A DNA stretch of 64,000 nt, taken from positions 1-64,000 of the forward strand of contig NZ_BMEQ01000007.1 of assembly GCF_014636775.1 (NCBI RefSeq), read 5' to 3'. The DNA is from Kocuria dechangensis. Its GTDB lineage: Bacteria; Actinomycetota; Actinomycetes; Actinomycetales; Micrococcaceae. A program made the translations under genes and the position numbers. The first letter of the stretch is position 1; the number at the start of each line of letters is the position of its first letter. Below are positions 26,137 to 36,707 of the stretch, in pieces. The notes beneath the pieces are model-generated. The model worked only from the letters and a program-made list of their open reading frames with translations. It made no database searches and was not told the DNA's origin.

Positions 26137-29100
26137 ATGCCCGACCCCGCGCCGTACATCCTGGAGCGGCCCGACGCCGCGCCGCTCGACGAGATCACCG
26201 AGCTCGCGTCCCGCGCCGGGGCCGCGGACGGCGACCCGCCCTTCTCCGACCAGACCCTCGTGGACCTGCGCGCCACCCCCGACCCGCGGGTGCGCACCGT
26301 CCTGGCCCGCTCCCCCCAGGGCGAGCTCGTGGGCGCGGGCGTCGGGGTGAGCGAGGACGACGGCGCCGCGCACCTCGTGGAGCTCGTGGTCGACCCCCGG
26401 CACCGCCGGCGCGGGATCGGCGGGGCGCTCACGGCCGCCCTGGCCGAGGGCGGCACGGGCACGGTCCGGGCCTGGGCGCACGGCGGCCACCCCGGCGCGG
26501 CGGCCCTGGCCGCCCGCCACGGGCTGACCCCCGTCCGCGACCTGCACCGCCTGCTGCGGCCGCTGCGCGGCGCGCAGGACCTGCCCCTGCCCGGCGAGCT
26601 GCCGGCCGGCTACCGGCTGCGCAGCTTCGAACCCGGCCGCGACGAGCAGGAGTGGCTGCGCGCCAACGCCGCGGCCTTCGCCGACCACCCGGAGCAGGGC
26701 CGGATGACCCTGGACGACCTCCGCCAGCGCGAGGCCGAGCCGTGGTTCGACGCGGCGGGCTTCCTGCTGGCCGTCCCCGAGGACGACCCCGGGACCGTCG
26801 CCGGCTTCCACTGGACCAAGGTCCATCCCGCCGAGGGCGGGCGGGCGCCCCTCGGGGAGGTCTACGCCGTGGGCATCGTCCCGGAGCACCAGGGCGCGGG
26901 CCTGGGCCGGGCGCTGACCGCCGCCGGCGTCAACCACCTCGCCGAGCAGGGCCTCGACGAGGTCATGCTCTACGTGGACGGGGACAACACCGCGGCCCTG
27001 CGGCTCTACGAGCGCCTCGGCTTCCGGCCGTGGCACCTCGACGTCATGTACTCCGGCGTCCTGGAGCCCGCGGGACGGGACGGGGCCGCAGGGGCCCTCG
27101 CCCCGCGGGGGCACGGGGACCGGGACCGGATCGACGACCCCGTCCCCGCCGCCCGCCAGGTGCTCGAGGGCCGGCACGGCCCGGAGCGCTTCCTGGACCG
27201 CGAGGCCAGCTGGATCGCGTTCAACACCCGGGTCCTGGAGCTCGCGGAGGACCCGGAGCTGTTCCTGCTGGAGCGCGTCCAGTTCCTGTCCATCGTCGCC
27301 TCGAACCTGGACGAGTTCTTCATGGTCCGGGTCGCCGGGCTGAAGCGGCGGATCGCCACGGGCATCGCCCGCCCGAGCGCCTCGGGGTGCTCACCGGCCG
27401 AGCAGATGGAGACCATCGCCGTGCACGCGCACGCGCTCCAGCACCGCCACGCCCGCGCGTTCCACGAGCTGGTGCGCCCCGAGCTGGCACGGGAGAACAT
27501 CCACCTGGTGCGCTGGACGGACCTGGACTCCCCCACCCGCGAGCGGATCAGCCGGGACTTCCACCAGGGCGTCTTCCCCATCCTCACCCCGCTGGCCGTG
27601 GACCCCGCCCACCCGTTCCCGTACATCTCCGGGCTGAGCCTCAACCTCGCCGTGATGGTCCGCAACCCCCAGACGGGCAAGCGCCTGTTCGCCCGGGTGA
27701 AGGTCCCCGACCAGCTGCCCCGGCTGCTGGCCGTGGACGGCGCCCGCAGCCGGAACCTGCCCGGCCAGGCGGCGCGCTTCGTCGCCCTCGAGGACGTCAT
27801 CGCCGAGCACCTCGACGACCTGTTCCCCGGCATGGAGGTCGAGGAGCACCACGTCTTCCGCGTGACCCGCAACGAGGACCTGGAGGTCGAGGAGGACGAC
27901 GCCGAGAACCTGCTGCAGGCCCTCGAGAAGGAGCTGCTGCGCCGGCGCTTCGGCCCGGCCGTCCGGCTCGAGGTGACGGAGAGCATCAGCGACGAGGTGC
28001 TCGAGCTGCTCGTCTCCGAGCTCGGCATCGACGGGTCGGAGATCTACCGCCTGCCCGCGCCCCTGGACCTGCGCGGCCTGGGCGTGATCGCGGGGATCGA
28101 CCGCCCGGAGCTGCACTACCCGCGCCACGTGGCCCACACCTCCCGGTACCTCAACGCCACGGAGACCGCCAAGGCCGCCGACGTCTTCGCCGCGACCCGC
28201 GCCCGCGACGTGCTGCTGCACCACCCGTACGACTCCTTCGCCACGAGCGTCCAGGCGTTCCTGGAGCAGGCCGCGGCCGACCCGAGGGTGCAGGCGATCA
28301 AGCAAACCCTCTACCGCACCTCCGGGGACTCCCCCATCGTGGACGCCCTCATCGACGCCGCGGAGGCCGGCAAGCAGGTGCTGGCGCTGGTGGAGATCAA
28401 GGCCCGGTTCGACGAGCAGGCCAACATCTCGTGGGCGCGCAAGCTCGAGCAGGCCGGGGTGCACGTGGTCTACGGCATCGTGGGCCTGAAGACCCACTGC
28501 AAGCTCTCCCTGGTGGTGCGCCAGGAGGACCACGGCCTGCGCCGCTACGTGCACATCGGCACGGGCAACTACCACCCCTCCACGGCCCGGTTCTACGAGG
28601 ACCTGGGGCTGCTGACCTGCGACCCGGAGGTCGGGGAGGACGTCTCCCGGCTGTTCAACCAGCTCTCCGGCTACGCCCCGAAGACCACGTTCAAGCGCCT
28701 GCTCGTGGCCCCGCGCTCGGTGCGCTCCGGGCTGATCGACCTGGTGGAGGCGGAGATCCGCCACCACCGTGCCGGGCACCCGGCTCGGATCCAGGTCAAG
28801 TGCAACTCGATCGTGGACGAGGCCGTGATCGACGCGCTCTACCGGGCGTCCCAGGCCGGGGTGCCCGTGGACGTCGTGGTGCGCGGGATCTGCGCGCTGC
28901 GCCCCGGCGTGCCGGGGCTGTCCGAGACGGTCCGGGTGCGCTCGGTCCTGGGCCGGTTCCTCGAGCACTCCCGGATGTTCGCCTTCGCCAACGGGGGTGA
29001 GCCGGCGGTCTACATCGGCTCGGCGGACATGATGCACCGCAACCTGGACCGCCGGGTGGAGACCCTGGTGCGGATCACCGACCCCCGCCAGGCCCGGGCG

Positions 29101-29265
29101 CTCGTGGACCTGCTGCACCGCTACGTCTCCGACACCACGAGCAGCTGGCACCTGGACGCCGAGGGCCGATGGAACCGCCACCACCGCGACGCCGCCGGCC
29201 GGCCCCTCCAGGACATCCAGGAGCACCTGCTGGAGAGCCGGATCCAGGGCCGGCGGACGCTCTGA
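26137..29265 (+). CDS. In-frame fusion of mycothiol synthase (MshD) and polyphosphate kinase 1 (PPK1)
   Basis: One open frame of 1042 residues. Residues 1-310 are MshD: two GNAT domains ([20 protein letters not shown] about 87-106; [20 protein letters not shown] about 247-266) ending [20 protein letters not shown]. This enzyme acetylates Cys-GlcN-Ins, the last step of mycothiol synthesis. After a Gly/Ala/Arg-rich stretch (about 311-350), PPK1 starts at [20 protein letters not shown]. The two catalytic histidines are His787 (KTHCK) and His944 (FLEHSRM), so PPK1 is complete. There is no stop between the parts. The only internal start near the junction is a GTG at 27160 (701-residue PPK1) without a ribosome site. 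The MshD start has CAGGAGG. The genes are normally separate, so either a true fusion or a sequencing error at the junction is possible. Confidence 0.85.
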   Translation: MPDPAPYILERPDAAPLDEITELASRAGAADGDPPFSDQTLVDLRATPDPRVRTVLARSPQGELVGAGVGVSEDDGAAHLVELVVDPRHRRRGIGGALTAALAEGGTGTVRAWAHGGHPGAAALAARHGLTPVRDLHRLLRPLRGAQDLPLPGELPAGYRLRSFEPGRDEQEWLRANAAAFADHPEQGRMTLDDLRQREAEPWFDAAGFLLAVPEDDPGTVAGFHWTKVHPAEGGRAPLGEVYAVGIVPEHQGAGLGRALTAAGVNHLAEQGLDEVMLYVDGDNTAALRLYERLGFRPWHLDVMYSGVLEPAGRDGAAGALAPRGHGDRDRIDDPVPAARQVLEGRHGPERFLDREASWIAFNTRVLELAEDPELFLLERVQFLSIVASNLDEFFMVRVAGLKRRIATGIARPSASGCSPAEQMETIAVHAHALQHRHARAFHELVRPELARENIHLVRWTDLDSPTRERISRDFHQGVFPILTPLAVDPAHPFPYISGLSLNLAVMVRNPQTGKRLFARVKVPDQLPRLLAVDGARSRNLPGQAARFVALEDVIAEHLDDLFPGMEVEEHHVFRVTRNEDLEVEEDDAENLLQALEKELLRRRFGPAVRLEVTESISDEVLELLVSELGIDGSEIYRLPAPLDLRGLGVIAGIDRPELHYPRHVAHTSRYLNATETAKAADVFAATRARDVLLHHPYDSFATSVQAFLEQAAADPRVQAIKQTLYRTSGDSPIVDALIDAAEAGKQVLALVEIKARFDEQANISWARKLEQAGVHVVYGIVGLKTHCKLSLVVRQEDHGLRRYVHIGTGNYHPSTARFYEDLGLLTCDPEVGEDVSRLFNQLSGYAPKTTFKRLLVAPRSVRSGLIDLVEAEIRHHRAGHPARIQVKCNSIVDEAVIDALYRASQAGVPVDVVVRGICALRPGVPGLSETVRVRSVLGRFLEHSRMFAFANGGEPAVYIGSADMMHRNLDRRVETLVRITDPRQARALVDLLHRYVSDTTSSWHLDAEGRWNRHHRDAAGRPLQDIQEHLLESRIQGRRTL

Positions 29266-29357
29266 CCGCCGGTACCATCGTGGAGGCGCCCGACGCCGGC
29301 CCGGACGGCCGGCCCACGCACGACGAACCACCACGGACAGGGGACGAGAGACCGACC

Positions 29358-30320
29358 ATGGCCAAGACCGCCTCGAAGCCCACCACCGCCACCCACCAGC
29401 CGGACGTCCTGGCCGCCGGCTGCCTGTGCTGGCGGCGCGCGGGCAACGGGCTGGAGGTGCTCCTCATCCACCGCCCCCGCTACGACGACTGGTCCTTCCC
29501 CAAGGGCAAGCAGGACGACGGCGAGACGCTGCCGGAAACCGCCTACCGGGAGGTGCGGGAGGAGATCGGCCTGCTGCCGCGGCTGGGCGTGCCCCTGCCC
29601 ACCATCCGCTACGAGGTGGAGGTCGGCCTCAAGGCCGTGCACTACTGGGCCGCCGAGTTCGGTCCCGGCGCGCGGCCGGAGCCCGACGGCCGCGAGGTGG
29701 ACGAGCTGCGCTGGGTGGGACCCGACGAGGCCAGCCGGATGCTCAGCAACGCCGCGGACCGCGAGCCGCTGGCCCGGCTCGTCGAGCTGCACGGGCGGGG
29801 GGACCTGGCGACGCGGCCGGCGATCGTGGTGCGCCACGCGAAGGCCAAGCCGCGCTCCTCCTGGTCCCGCGCGGAGGGCGACCGCCCGCTCGCCGCCACC
29901 GGCAGGCGGCAGGCCCTCGCGGTGACCCGGCTGCTCCAGGTGTGGTCCCCCGAGCGGATCCTGACCTCGCCGTGGCTGCGCTGCCTCTCCACCGTGGTGC
30001 CCTACGCCCGCAAGGCCGGGGTCAAGGTCCGCGAGCGGCCGCAGCTGACCGAGGCCTCGCACAAGCGCCACCCCAAGCGGGCGGCGACCGTGGTGCAGAC
30101 GATCTTCGACAAGGAGGCGCCCGTGGCCCTGTGCACCCACCGCCCCGTGCTGCCCACGGTCCTGCGGGTGCTGACCCGGTACATGGACGACGAGCTGGCG
30201 CGGCGGCTCCCGGCCAAGGACCCGTACCTGACCCCGGGCGAGATGATCGTGCTCCAGATCTCCCGGCGGCACCGCCGCCGGGTGGTCTCCGTGGAGCTCG
30301 TGAAGCCGTTCGACGACTGA
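29358..30320 (+). CDS. NUDIX hydrolase with C-terminal histidine phosphatase domain (MutT1-like)
   Basis: 320 residues from the ATG at 29358. The N-terminal NUDIX domain (about 15-150) has the full box [20 protein letters not shown] followed by IGLL. The C-terminal part (about 155-320) is a histidine phosphatase with [13 protein letters not shown] as the RHG-type motif and a second histidine in CTHRPVLP. This arrangement is that of mycobacterial MutT1, which hydrolyses 8-oxo-dGTP and Ap4A-type compounds. The gene follows the MshD-PPK1 gene by 92 bp, the usual order in the family. A TACCAT -10-like box lies at 29273-29278. Confidence 0.9.
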   Translation: MAKTASKPTTATHQPDVLAAGCLCWRRAGNGLEVLLIHRPRYDDWSFPKGKQDDGETLPETAYREVREEIGLLPRLGVPLPTIRYEVEVGLKAVHYWAAEFGPGARPEPDGREVDELRWVGPDEASRMLSNAADREPLARLVELHGRGDLATRPAIVVRHAKAKPRSSWSRAEGDRPLAATGRRQALAVTRLLQVWSPERILTSPWLRCLSTVVPYARKAGVKVRERPQLTEASHKRHPKRAATVVQTIFDKEAPVALCTHRPVLPTVLRVLTRYMDDELARRLPAKDPYLTPGEMIVLQISRRHRRRVVSVELVKPFDD

Positions 30321-30372
30321 CCACCCCGCCGCCCGTCCCGCCCGCCCACCCCGCCGCCCCGCAGGAGCACCC

Positions 30373-31221
30373 ATGACAGAGCCCGTCCCCGCGCCCGGGA
30401 GGGTGTCCGTGCCGACCCCGTACGAGGACCTCCTGCGCGAGGTCCTCCAGGAGGGCGTGCACAAGTCCGACCGCACGGGCACCGGCACGCGCAGCGTCTT
30501 CGGCCGCCAGATCCGCTTCGACCTCTCGGAGTCCTTCCCCCTGCTGACCACCAAGCGGGTGCACTTCAGGTCCCTGGCCCTGGAGCTGCTGTGGTTCCTG
30601 CGCGGGGACTCCAACGTGCGCTGGCTCCAGGAGCGCGGCGTGAGCATCTGGGACGAGTGGGCGGACGAGAACGGGGACCTCGGCCCCGTGTACGGCGTCC
30701 AGTGGCGCTCGTGGCCCACGCCCGGCGGCGGGTCGATCGACCAGATCGCCAGGGTCGTGGAGCAGATCCGCACGGCCCCGGACTCCCGCCGCCACGTGGT
30801 CACCGCGTGGAACCCGGCGGAGGTCGACGACATGGCGCTGCCCCCGTGCCACGCCCTGTTCCAGTTCTACGTGCAGCCCCAGGAGGAGGGACCGGGCCGG
30901 CTCTCGTGCCAGCTCTACCAGCGCTCCGCGGACATGTTCCTGGGCGTGCCGTTCAACATCGCCTCCTACGCCCTGCTGACCGTCATGGTCGCGCAGCAGA
31001 CGGACCTGCTGCCCGGCGAGTTCGTCTGGACGGGCGGGGACTGCCACGTCTACGACAACCACGTGGCGCAGGTGACCGAGCAGCTCTCCCGGGAGCCGTA
31101 CCCGTACCCGAGGCTGCGGCTCGCGCGGCGGCCGGAGTCGATCTTCGACTACGCGTACGAGGACTTCGAGGTGCTGGACTACCGCCACCACCCCGCGATC
31201 AAGGCCCCGGTGGCAGTGTGA
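30373..31221 (+). CDS. thyA: Thymidylate synthase
   Basis: 282 residues, ATG with CAGGAG upstream. It methylates dUMP to dTMP using methylene-tetrahydrofolate. The catalytic cysteine is Cys159 in [14 protein letters not shown]. Also seen are [20 protein letters not shown], the [10 protein letters not shown] arginine pair, [20 protein letters not shown] and [14 protein letters not shown]. The stop overlaps the dihydrofolate reductase start by GTGA, the classic thyA-folA pair that regenerates folate. Confidence 0.98.
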   Translation: MTEPVPAPGRVSVPTPYEDLLREVLQEGVHKSDRTGTGTRSVFGRQIRFDLSESFPLLTTKRVHFRSLALELLWFLRGDSNVRWLQERGVSIWDEWADENGDLGPVYGVQWRSWPTPGGGSIDQIARVVEQIRTAPDSRRHVVTAWNPAEVDDMALPPCHALFQFYVQPQEEGPGRLSCQLYQRSADMFLGVPFNIASYALLTVMVAQQTDLLPGEFVWTGGDCHVYDNHVAQVTEQLSREPYPYPRLRLARRPESIFDYAYEDFEVLDYRHHPAIKAPVAV

Positions 31222-31769
31222 GCGCCGCCGCGGGGACCCCGGGCGCCGTGGTCGGGGCGATCTGGGCGCAGACGCCGGCCGGCGTGATCGGCCGGGACGG
31301 GACCATGCCGTGGTCCCTGCCCGAGGACCTGGCCTTCTTCCGGCGCACGACGACGGGCCACCCCGTGGTCATGGGCCGGCGCACCTGGGAGTCCTTCCCC
31401 GAGCGCTACCGGCCCCTGCCCGGCCGGACCAACATCGTCATCACCTCCCGCCCGGAGGAGGTGCTCGCCGGGACGGCCCCCGGCGCCGTGCTGACCGCCG
31501 CGTCCTGGGGCGAGGCGGTCGGTCTGGCCCTGCGCAGCCCCGGCGCCGAGGAGATCTGGGTGATCGGCGGGGAGCGCGTCTTCCGGGACGCGATCGAGGA
31601 CCCCGAGCACCCGCTCACCGAGGCGCTGGTCACCACCATCGACCTCGACGTGGAGGGGGACACCGTGGCGCCCGTGCTCGGCGAGGAGTGGGCCTCGGAG
31701 CCGGTCGTCGCGCCCTCCGTCTCCCGCACGGGGCTGGGCTACCTGATCGACCGGCGCACCCGGCGCTGA
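31218..31769 (+). CDS. folA: Dihydrofolate reductase
   Basis: 183 residues from the GTG at 31218-31220, overlapping thyA by 4 bases. It reduces dihydrofolate with NADPH. Conserved elements are [20 protein letters not shown] with the catalytic acid in [31 protein letters not shown] and [11 protein letters not shown]. The length is somewhat longer than the 160-residue E. coli enzyme but usual for actinobacteria. It should be the target of trimethoprim. Confidence 0.97.
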   Translation: MSAAAGTPGAVVGAIWAQTPAGVIGRDGTMPWSLPEDLAFFRRTTTGHPVVMGRRTWESFPERYRPLPGRTNIVITSRPEEVLAGTAPGAVLTAASWGEAVGLALRSPGAEEIWVIGGERVFRDAIEDPEHPLTEALVTTIDLDVEGDTVAPVLGEEWASEPVVAPSVSRTGLGYLIDRRTRR

Positions 31770-31866
31770 CGGGGCCGGGACGGGGCCGTTCATGGGCTGT
31801 TCCGGCCTGTTCCGTCCGCCCGGGCCCTCCGGTAGCGTGGGCTGCACCACCGACCAGGAGGCGCCC

Positions 31867-32262
31867 GTGAGCGACCAGCACCCCGCACCGCAGATCCACG
31901 ACGAGCCGGAGCTGCGCCTCGTCGACAACGCCGACCGGGAGCGCTACGAGCTGTGGCGGGGCGAGGACTTCGTGGGCTTCGAGGAGTACGAGGTGCACCC
32001 GGAGGACGGCTCGGTCGAGCTGCGCAACACCATCATCAGCGAGCGGTTCGGACGGCAGGGCTACGCCCGCACCCTGGTCACGATGCTGCTGGAGGGCTTC
32101 CGCGAGCGGGGCGTGGCCGTCCGGGCCACCTGCCCCTACGTGCAGGACTTCCTGCACCGCTTCCCGCACTACCAGCAGCTCCTGGCCCCCGGCGCCGGGC
32201 TCCCGCCGGTCCAGGCCGTCAAGGAGAAGCGCCGACGCCGGCTGTCGTTCCGCGCCCACTAG
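31867..32262 (+). CDS. Small GNAT-like N-acetyltransferase (YidJ type)
   Basis: 131 residues from the GTG at 31867-31869 with CAGGAGG upstream; an earlier in-frame ATG is inside the promoter region. The pattern [40 protein letters not shown] and [19 protein letters not shown] matches the small Gcn5-related family of stand-alone acetyltransferases that act on small molecules and lack the ribosomal-protein type extensions. The substrate is unknown. The stop codon TAG lies inside the -10 element of asd. Confidence 0.75.
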   Translation: MSDQHPAPQIHDEPELRLVDNADRERYELWRGEDFVGFEEYEVHPEDGSVELRNTIISERFGRQGYARTLVTMLLEGFRERGVAVRATCPYVQDFLHRFPHYQQLLAPGAGLPPVQAVKEKRRRRLSFRAH

Positions 32263-32265
32263 ACT
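32260..32265 (+). promoter_or_regulatory. asd -10 box, probably giving a leaderless mRNA
   Basis: TAGACT overlaps the stop codon of the GNAT gene. The asd ATG begins seven bases after it, so transcription should start at or next to the A of ATG. There is no ribosome-binding site in between. Confidence 0.5.
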
Positions 32266-32272
32266 GGGGGCC

Positions 32273-33415
32273 ATGACTTTTCGCACGGGTGATTCGGTAG
32301 GGTTCGTCGGCTGGCGGGGCATGGTGGGCTCCGTGCTCATGCAGCGCATGCAGGAGGAGGGGGACTTCGAGCACGTCACCCCGGTGTTCTTCTCGACCTC
32401 CAGCGCGGGCCGGCCCGCGCCCGGGTTCGCGGGTGACGCCGGCACCCTCCAGGACGCCCACGACCTCGAGGCCCTCGCGAAGCTGCCGATCATCGTCACC
32501 GCCCAGGGCGGGGACTACACCAAGGACGTGCACGGCCGGCTGCGCGCCGCGGGCTGGGACGGGCTGTGGATCGACGCCGCCTCGACCCTGCGGATGAACG
32601 ACGACGCGATCATCGTCCTCGACCCCGTCAACCGCGACGTCATCGACCAGGGCCTCGCGCGCGGCGTCAAGGACTTCGTGGGCGGCAACTGCACGGTCTC
32701 GTGCCTGCTGATGGGCCTGGGCGGGCTGTTCCGCAACGACCTCGTCGAGTGGGCCACGTCCATGACCTACCAGGCCGCCTCCGGCGGGGGCGCCCGGCAC
32801 ATGCGCGAGGTGCTCCAGCAGTTCGGCGCCCTCCACGGCGTGGTCGCCGACGAGCTCGCCGACCCGGCCTCCGCGATCCTCGACATCGACCGGAAGGTCC
32901 TGGACGCCCAGCGCGGCGACGAGCTGGACACCTCGATGTTCGGCGCGCCCCTCTCCGGCTCGCTCATCCCGTGGATCGACGCGGACCTCGGCAACGGCCA
33001 GTCCCGCGAGGAGTGGAAGGCCGCGGCGGAGACCAACAAGATCCTCGGCCGCACCGACCAGTACGCGCAGGACTGGGTGCCGATGGACGGGCTGTGCGTG
33101 CGGATCGCCACCATGCGCTCCCACTCCCAGGCGCTGACCGTCAAGCTGCGCGAGGACCTGCCGGTCGAGGAGATCGAGCGGATCATCGACGGGGACAACG
33201 AGTGGGCCACCGTGGTGCCCAACACCAAGGAGGACTCGATGCGGGACCTCACCCCCGTGGCGACCTCCGGGACCCTGACCATCCCCGTGGGCCGGATCCG
33301 GAAGCTGTCGATGGGCCCCGGCTACATCAGCGCCTTCACCATCGGCGACCAGCTCCTGTGGGGCGCGGCCGAGCCGCTGCGCCGCATGCTGCGCATCGCC
33401 ACCGGGACCCTGTAG
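32273..33415 (+). CDS. asd: Aspartate-semialdehyde dehydrogenase
   Basis: 380 residues. It reduces aspartyl phosphate to aspartate semialdehyde, the branch point to lysine/diaminopimelate, threonine and methionine. The N-terminal NADP motif is [20 protein letters not shown]. The catalytic cysteine is Cys140 in [39 protein letters not shown] follows, and a substrate-binding part near [17 protein letters not shown]. The sequence is of the longer E. coli-type subgroup rather than the about 345-residue type of mycobacteria. The start is supported by family alignment although no Shine-Dalgarno is present. Confidence 0.96.
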   Translation: MTFRTGDSVGFVGWRGMVGSVLMQRMQEEGDFEHVTPVFFSTSSAGRPAPGFAGDAGTLQDAHDLEALAKLPIIVTAQGGDYTKDVHGRLRAAGWDGLWIDAASTLRMNDDAIIVLDPVNRDVIDQGLARGVKDFVGGNCTVSCLLMGLGGLFRNDLVEWATSMTYQAASGGGARHMREVLQQFGALHGVVADELADPASAILDIDRKVLDAQRGDELDTSMFGAPLSGSLIPWIDADLGNGQSREEWKAAAETNKILGRTDQYAQDWVPMDGLCVRIATMRSHSQALTVKLREDLPVEEIERIIDGDNEWATVVPNTKEDSMRDLTPVATSGTLTIPVGRIRKLSMGPGYISAFTIGDQLLWGAAEPLRRMLRIATGTL

Positions 33416-33423
33416 CGGCCGCC

Positions 33424-33885
33424 GTGGACCAGAACGCCGGCGAGACCGCCGGCGCGGCCGCGGACCGGCCCGCCGGCGCCGTGACGGCAGGGGCGGGGGA
33501 CGCGGCGGAGGACGCCGGGATCCCGCCGCAGCTGGCGCTGGACCCCGCCGACCCGAACCCGCCGTACGAGCAGCTCAAGCAGCGCGTGCTGCAGGGCCGC
33601 CAGGACGGCACCCTGCCCGCGGGCACCCGGCTGCCGCCGGTGCGCCGGCTCGCGGAGCACCTGGGGCTCGCGGCCAACACCGTCGCCAAGGCCTACCGGG
33701 AGCTCGAGGCCGCCGGCGGGATCGAGACCCGGGGGCGGCGCGGCAGCTTCGTGCGCGCCGCGGACCGCACCGAGGACCTGGCCGTGCGGGCCGCCGAGCG
33801 CTACGCGGCCGAGGTGCGGGCCCTCGGGCTCCCGGCCGGGCGGGCGGTCGAGCTGGTCGCCGCCGCGCTGGAGCGGATCCGCTGA
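33424..33885 (+). CDS. GntR-family transcriptional regulator, short YtrA-like
   Basis: 153 residues from GTG at 33424, eight bases after the asd stop. The first about 40 residues are Ala/Gly/Asp-rich and probably disordered. The GntR winged helix covers about 42-110: NPPYEQLKQRVLQGRQDGTL, LPPVRRLAEHLGLAANTVAK, then ELEAAGGIETRGRRGSFV. A short helical tail replaces a large effector domain, which is the YtrA-type design. Such regulators often control linked ABC transporters, but none is adjacent. The target is unknown. Confidence 0.82.
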   Translation: MDQNAGETAGAAADRPAGAVTAGAGDAAEDAGIPPQLALDPADPNPPYEQLKQRVLQGRQDGTLPAGTRLPPVRRLAEHLGLAANTVAKAYRELEAAGGIETRGRRGSFVRAADRTEDLAVRAAERYAAEVRALGLPAGRAVELVAAALERIR

Positions 33886-33945
33886 CAGGGGCCCTCCGGC
33901 CCAGCCGGCCCGGTCACAGGCCCGGTCACCGGCCCAGGAGCCTGC

Positions 33946-34341
33946 TCAGGGGCGCGGGACGCGCAGGTGGCGCGGGCCGGGCACGAGGTCACCGGGGCCG
34001 GCGAGGGCACGGCGGTGCCGCCGCTCCGCCACCAGGATCTGCACCTGGCGCCACCGGACCATCACCTGCGCCTTGGCCCACAGGTTGAGCCGGTGGGCCC
34101 AGTGGAACTCGGTGCCCCAGATGCCGAGGCCCAGGAAGATCGCCAGCCAGCCGGGCCCGGGCGTGATGAGCATGATCAGGCCCGCGAGCACGAACACGCC
34201 TCCGAGCACGGTGACGAAGACCTTGTAGGCCGCGGACAGGGCCGGGTGGCTGTGCGACCACCGCCGCAGCCGCCGCAGCGCCCGCCGCACCCGGCCGTCG
34301 GAGCTCTCGCCCTGGGCGATCTCCTCCTCGAGGCTGCTCAC
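33946..34341 (-). CDS. PGPGW-type (TIGR02611-like) transmembrane protein
   Basis: 131 residues, ATG at 34339-34341. A basic N-terminal part is followed by two membrane segments (about 39-60 and 66-82) joined by the hallmark ITPGPGWLAIFLGLGIWGTE. The C-terminal part is basic (HRLNLWAKAQVMVRWRQVQI). Members of this family occur widely in actinobacteria; their function is not known. It is the last gene of the murB-containing minus-strand cluster, 10 bp after murB. Confidence 0.85.
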   Translation of the reverse strand: MSSLEEEIAQGESSDGRVRRALRRLRRWSHSHPALSAAYKVFVTVLGGVFVLAGLIMLITPGPGWLAIFLGLGIWGTEFHWAHRLNLWAKAQVMVRWRQVQILVAERRHRRALAGPGDLVPGPRHLRVPRP

Positions 34342-34351
34342 CGGGACCGCC

Positions 34352-35467
34352 TCAGACCGCCGTGCCCACGATGACGGGCTCGGCCACCAGCTGGACGCCC
34401 CAGACCGAGGCGACGCCGTCGCGGACCGTCCTGGCCAGCGCCATGAGGTCCTCCGCGGAGGCCCCGCCGCGGTTGGTCAGCGCCAGCGTGTGCTTCGTGG
34501 ACAGGGAGGCCCGTCCCCCGGCGACCGCGGCGCCGTCGAGGTCCAGGAGTTCGTTGCGGGTGCCGGGCAGCCCGAAGCCCTTCCCGAACCCCGCGCGGTC
34601 GATCAGCCACGCGGCGGAGAGCTTCACGCGGTCCTCGAGGGGCGCCCCGGCGGCGTCGACCACGGGGAAGCGGGGGGCGTCCGCCGGGATCCGCCCGTCC
34701 AGGTCCGCGGTGGGCAGGACCGGGTTGGTGAAGAAGGAGCCGGTGCTGAAGGTGTCCCGGTCCGCCGGGTCGAGGACCATGCCCTTGCCGGCGCGCAGGG
34801 CCAGGACGGCCTCCCGGACCGTGGCCAGCGGGGCGCGCTCCCCCACCTGGACGCCGAGGCGGCGGGCGAGCTCGGCGTAGCGCACCGGCGCGCCTTCGGT
34901 GCCGCGCTCCAGCCGGAACCGCACGGCGAGGACCACGTGGCGGGGCGCCCCGTCCACGGTGGTGCGCTTGAGCAGCGAGTCCCTGTAGGCGAAGCCCAGC
35001 TCGCCGGGGCCGAACTCCCGCACCCGCCGCTCGTGCCGGTCCCAGACCCGCACGAGCTCGACGGTCTGGGCGACCTCCTGGCCGTAGGCGCCGACGTTCT
35101 GCACGGGGGTGGCCCCGGTGGTGCCGGGGATGCCGGAGAGGGCCTCGATCCCCACCAGGGACTCCGCCACGGTCCGGGCGACGAGCTCGTCCCACGGGTG
35201 CCCGGCCTGCACCTCCAGGACCGCGGCGCCGGGACCGTCCTCGACGACCGTGACGCCCCGGGAGGCGACGTGCACGACGGTCCCGCCGAAGCCGGCGTCG
35301 GCCGCGATGAGGTTGGAGCCCCCGCCCACGACGAGGACGGGACGGCACGCGGCGTCGGCCTCCGCGACGGCGTCGACGACGGCCTGCTCCGTCTCGGCCC
35401 GGACGTAGTGGCCGGCCGGTCCGCCCACGGCGGCCGTGGTGAGCTCTGCGATGCGAGGGGTGGTCAT
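34352..35467 (-). CDS. murB: UDP-N-acetylmuramate dehydrogenase
   Basis: 371 residues, ATG at 35465-35467. MurB reduces enolpyruvyl-UDP-GlcNAc to UDP-MurNAc, using bound FAD and NADPH, in peptidoglycan synthesis. FAD-binding elements are PVLVVGGGSNLIAADAGFGG (about 43-62) and IEALSGIPGTTGATPVQNVG (about 105-124). The proton-donor serine is in TFSTGSFFTNPVLP near residue 240, and SAAWLIDRAGFGKGFGLPGT is near the end. This is type I MurB. It lies between an MFS gene and the PGPGW gene, on the same strand. Confidence 0.97.
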   Translation of the reverse strand: MTTPRIAELTTAAVGGPAGHYVRAETEQAVVDAVAEADAACRPVLVVGGGSNLIAADAGFGGTVVHVASRGVTVVEDGPGAAVLEVQAGHPWDELVARTVAESLVGIEALSGIPGTTGATPVQNVGAYGQEVAQTVELVRVWDRHERRVREFGPGELGFAYRDSLLKRTTVDGAPRHVVLAVRFRLERGTEGAPVRYAELARRLGVQVGERAPLATVREAVLALRAGKGMVLDPADRDTFSTGSFFTNPVLPTADLDGRIPADAPRFPVVDAAGAPLEDRVKLSAAWLIDRAGFGKGFGLPGTRNELLDLDGAAVAGGRASLSTKHTLALTNRGGASAEDLMALARTVRDGVASVWGVQLVAEPVIVGTAV

Positions 35468-35477
35468 GGCGACCAGC

Positions 35478-36707
35478 TTATCGGCCCGTCCCGGGGACCC
35501 TGTGCCCCGCGGGCGGGACCCGCAGGGCGGGGACCAGCAGCAGGGAGACGGCCACGAGACCCGCCACGGCGGTCAGCGCCTGGCGCACCCCGACGGCCTC
35601 GCCCAGCAGGCCCAGCAGGGGCGGCCCGCCGAGGAACGCGCCGTAGCCCAGGGTCGAGACGACCGAGACGCTGGCCGCGGTGTTGGAGCGGTCGTCGGCG
35701 GCGGCGGACATGCCCACCGGGAAGCCCACGGAGACCCCGAGGCCCCACAGGAACAGGCCCGCGAGGCCGAGGCCCAGCGAGGGGGACGCGACGAACACCG
35801 CCAGCCCCGCGAGGGCGAGGGAGCACGCGACGCGGAGGATGACGACCCGCCCGAAGCGGTCCAGCATCGGCGTGCCGGCGAGGCGGCCGGCCGTCATGGC
35901 CGTGACGAAGATCCCGTACCCGAGCGCGCCCACAGCCTCCGTGGTGCCGTAGCCGGTGGTCAGGGCCAGTGCCACCCAGTCGTTGGCCGCGCCCTCCGCC
36001 AGTGCGATGCCGAGGACGAACACGCCCACGAGGACCGTGCGGGGGTTGCGCCACGCGGCCCGCATGCCCTGCGCCGGCCGGTCCGCCGCCAGCGCCGCGA
36101 GGTCGATCGAGCCGGTGTCCGTCCGCGGCTCCCGCGGACGGACCCGGGTGCCCTCCCCGCGGAGGAAGGGCAGCCCGCCCCAGACCAGGGCGAGCACCAG
36201 GACCGCCGCGCCCGAGACGTGCCAGACCACCGGGACCCGGGCGGCCGCCGCGAGGGCGCCGACGCCGGCGCCGGCCACCGTCCCGATGGAGAAGAAGGCG
36301 TGCAGCACGGGCATGATGTGCTTGCCGAGCGCGTTCTCGAGCGCGGTGCCCTCGACGTTCGCGGCCACGTTCCACGTGGCCGAGCCCAGGCCGAAGAGCA
36401 GCATGCCCACGACCGTCACCGGGACCGACGCGAAGAGGCTCACGCCGAGGCCCAGCAGCACGAGTCCCACCACGACGATCCCGGAGGTGAGGCGCAGCGT
36501 CCGGGACGCGCCCAGGCGCAGGACGGTCATCCCGGACGTCGAGACCGAGGCGAAGGCGGCGACCGTCTGCGTGAGCAGCAGGGCGCCCAGGCTCGCCGGG
36601 GACAGCTCGAGCCGCTCGGCGATCGCGGGCAGGCGCGTCAACCACGCCGAGAGCCCGATCCCGGACGCGAGGTAGACGGCCAGGACCGCGTTGCGCCAGG
36701 CCCTCAC
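35478..36707 (-). CDS. Major facilitator superfamily transporter
   Basis: 409 residues from the GTG at 36705-36707, which overlaps the MaoC stop by GTGA. About twelve hydrophobic segments are seen in two halves of six, with a polar central loop around residues 195-225. The MFS signature is partly visible (GIFVTAMTAGRLAGTPMLDR). LFGLGSATWNVAANVEGTAL and GLGVSVGFPVGMSAAADDRS resemble the sugar/drug-type branch that includes FucP-like and YbjJ-like proteins. The substrate cannot be predicted. Its coupling to the dehydratase pair suggests one transcript with murB. Confidence 0.85.
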   Translation of the reverse strand: MRAWRNAVLAVYLASGIGLSAWLTRLPAIAERLELSPASLGALLLTQTVAAFASVSTSGMTVLRLGASRTLRLTSGIVVVGLVLLGLGVSLFASVPVTVVGMLLFGLGSATWNVAANVEGTALENALGKHIMPVLHAFFSIGTVAGAGVGALAAAARVPVVWHVSGAAVLVLALVWGGLPFLRGEGTRVRPREPRTDTGSIDLAALAADRPAQGMRAAWRNPRTVLVGVFVLGIALAEGAANDWVALALTTGYGTTEAVGALGYGIFVTAMTAGRLAGTPMLDRFGRVVILRVACSLALAGLAVFVASPSLGLGLAGLFLWGLGVSVGFPVGMSAAADDRSNTAASVSVVSTLGYGAFLGGPPLLGLLGEAVGVRQALTAVAGLVAVSLLLVPALRVPPAGHRVPGTGR

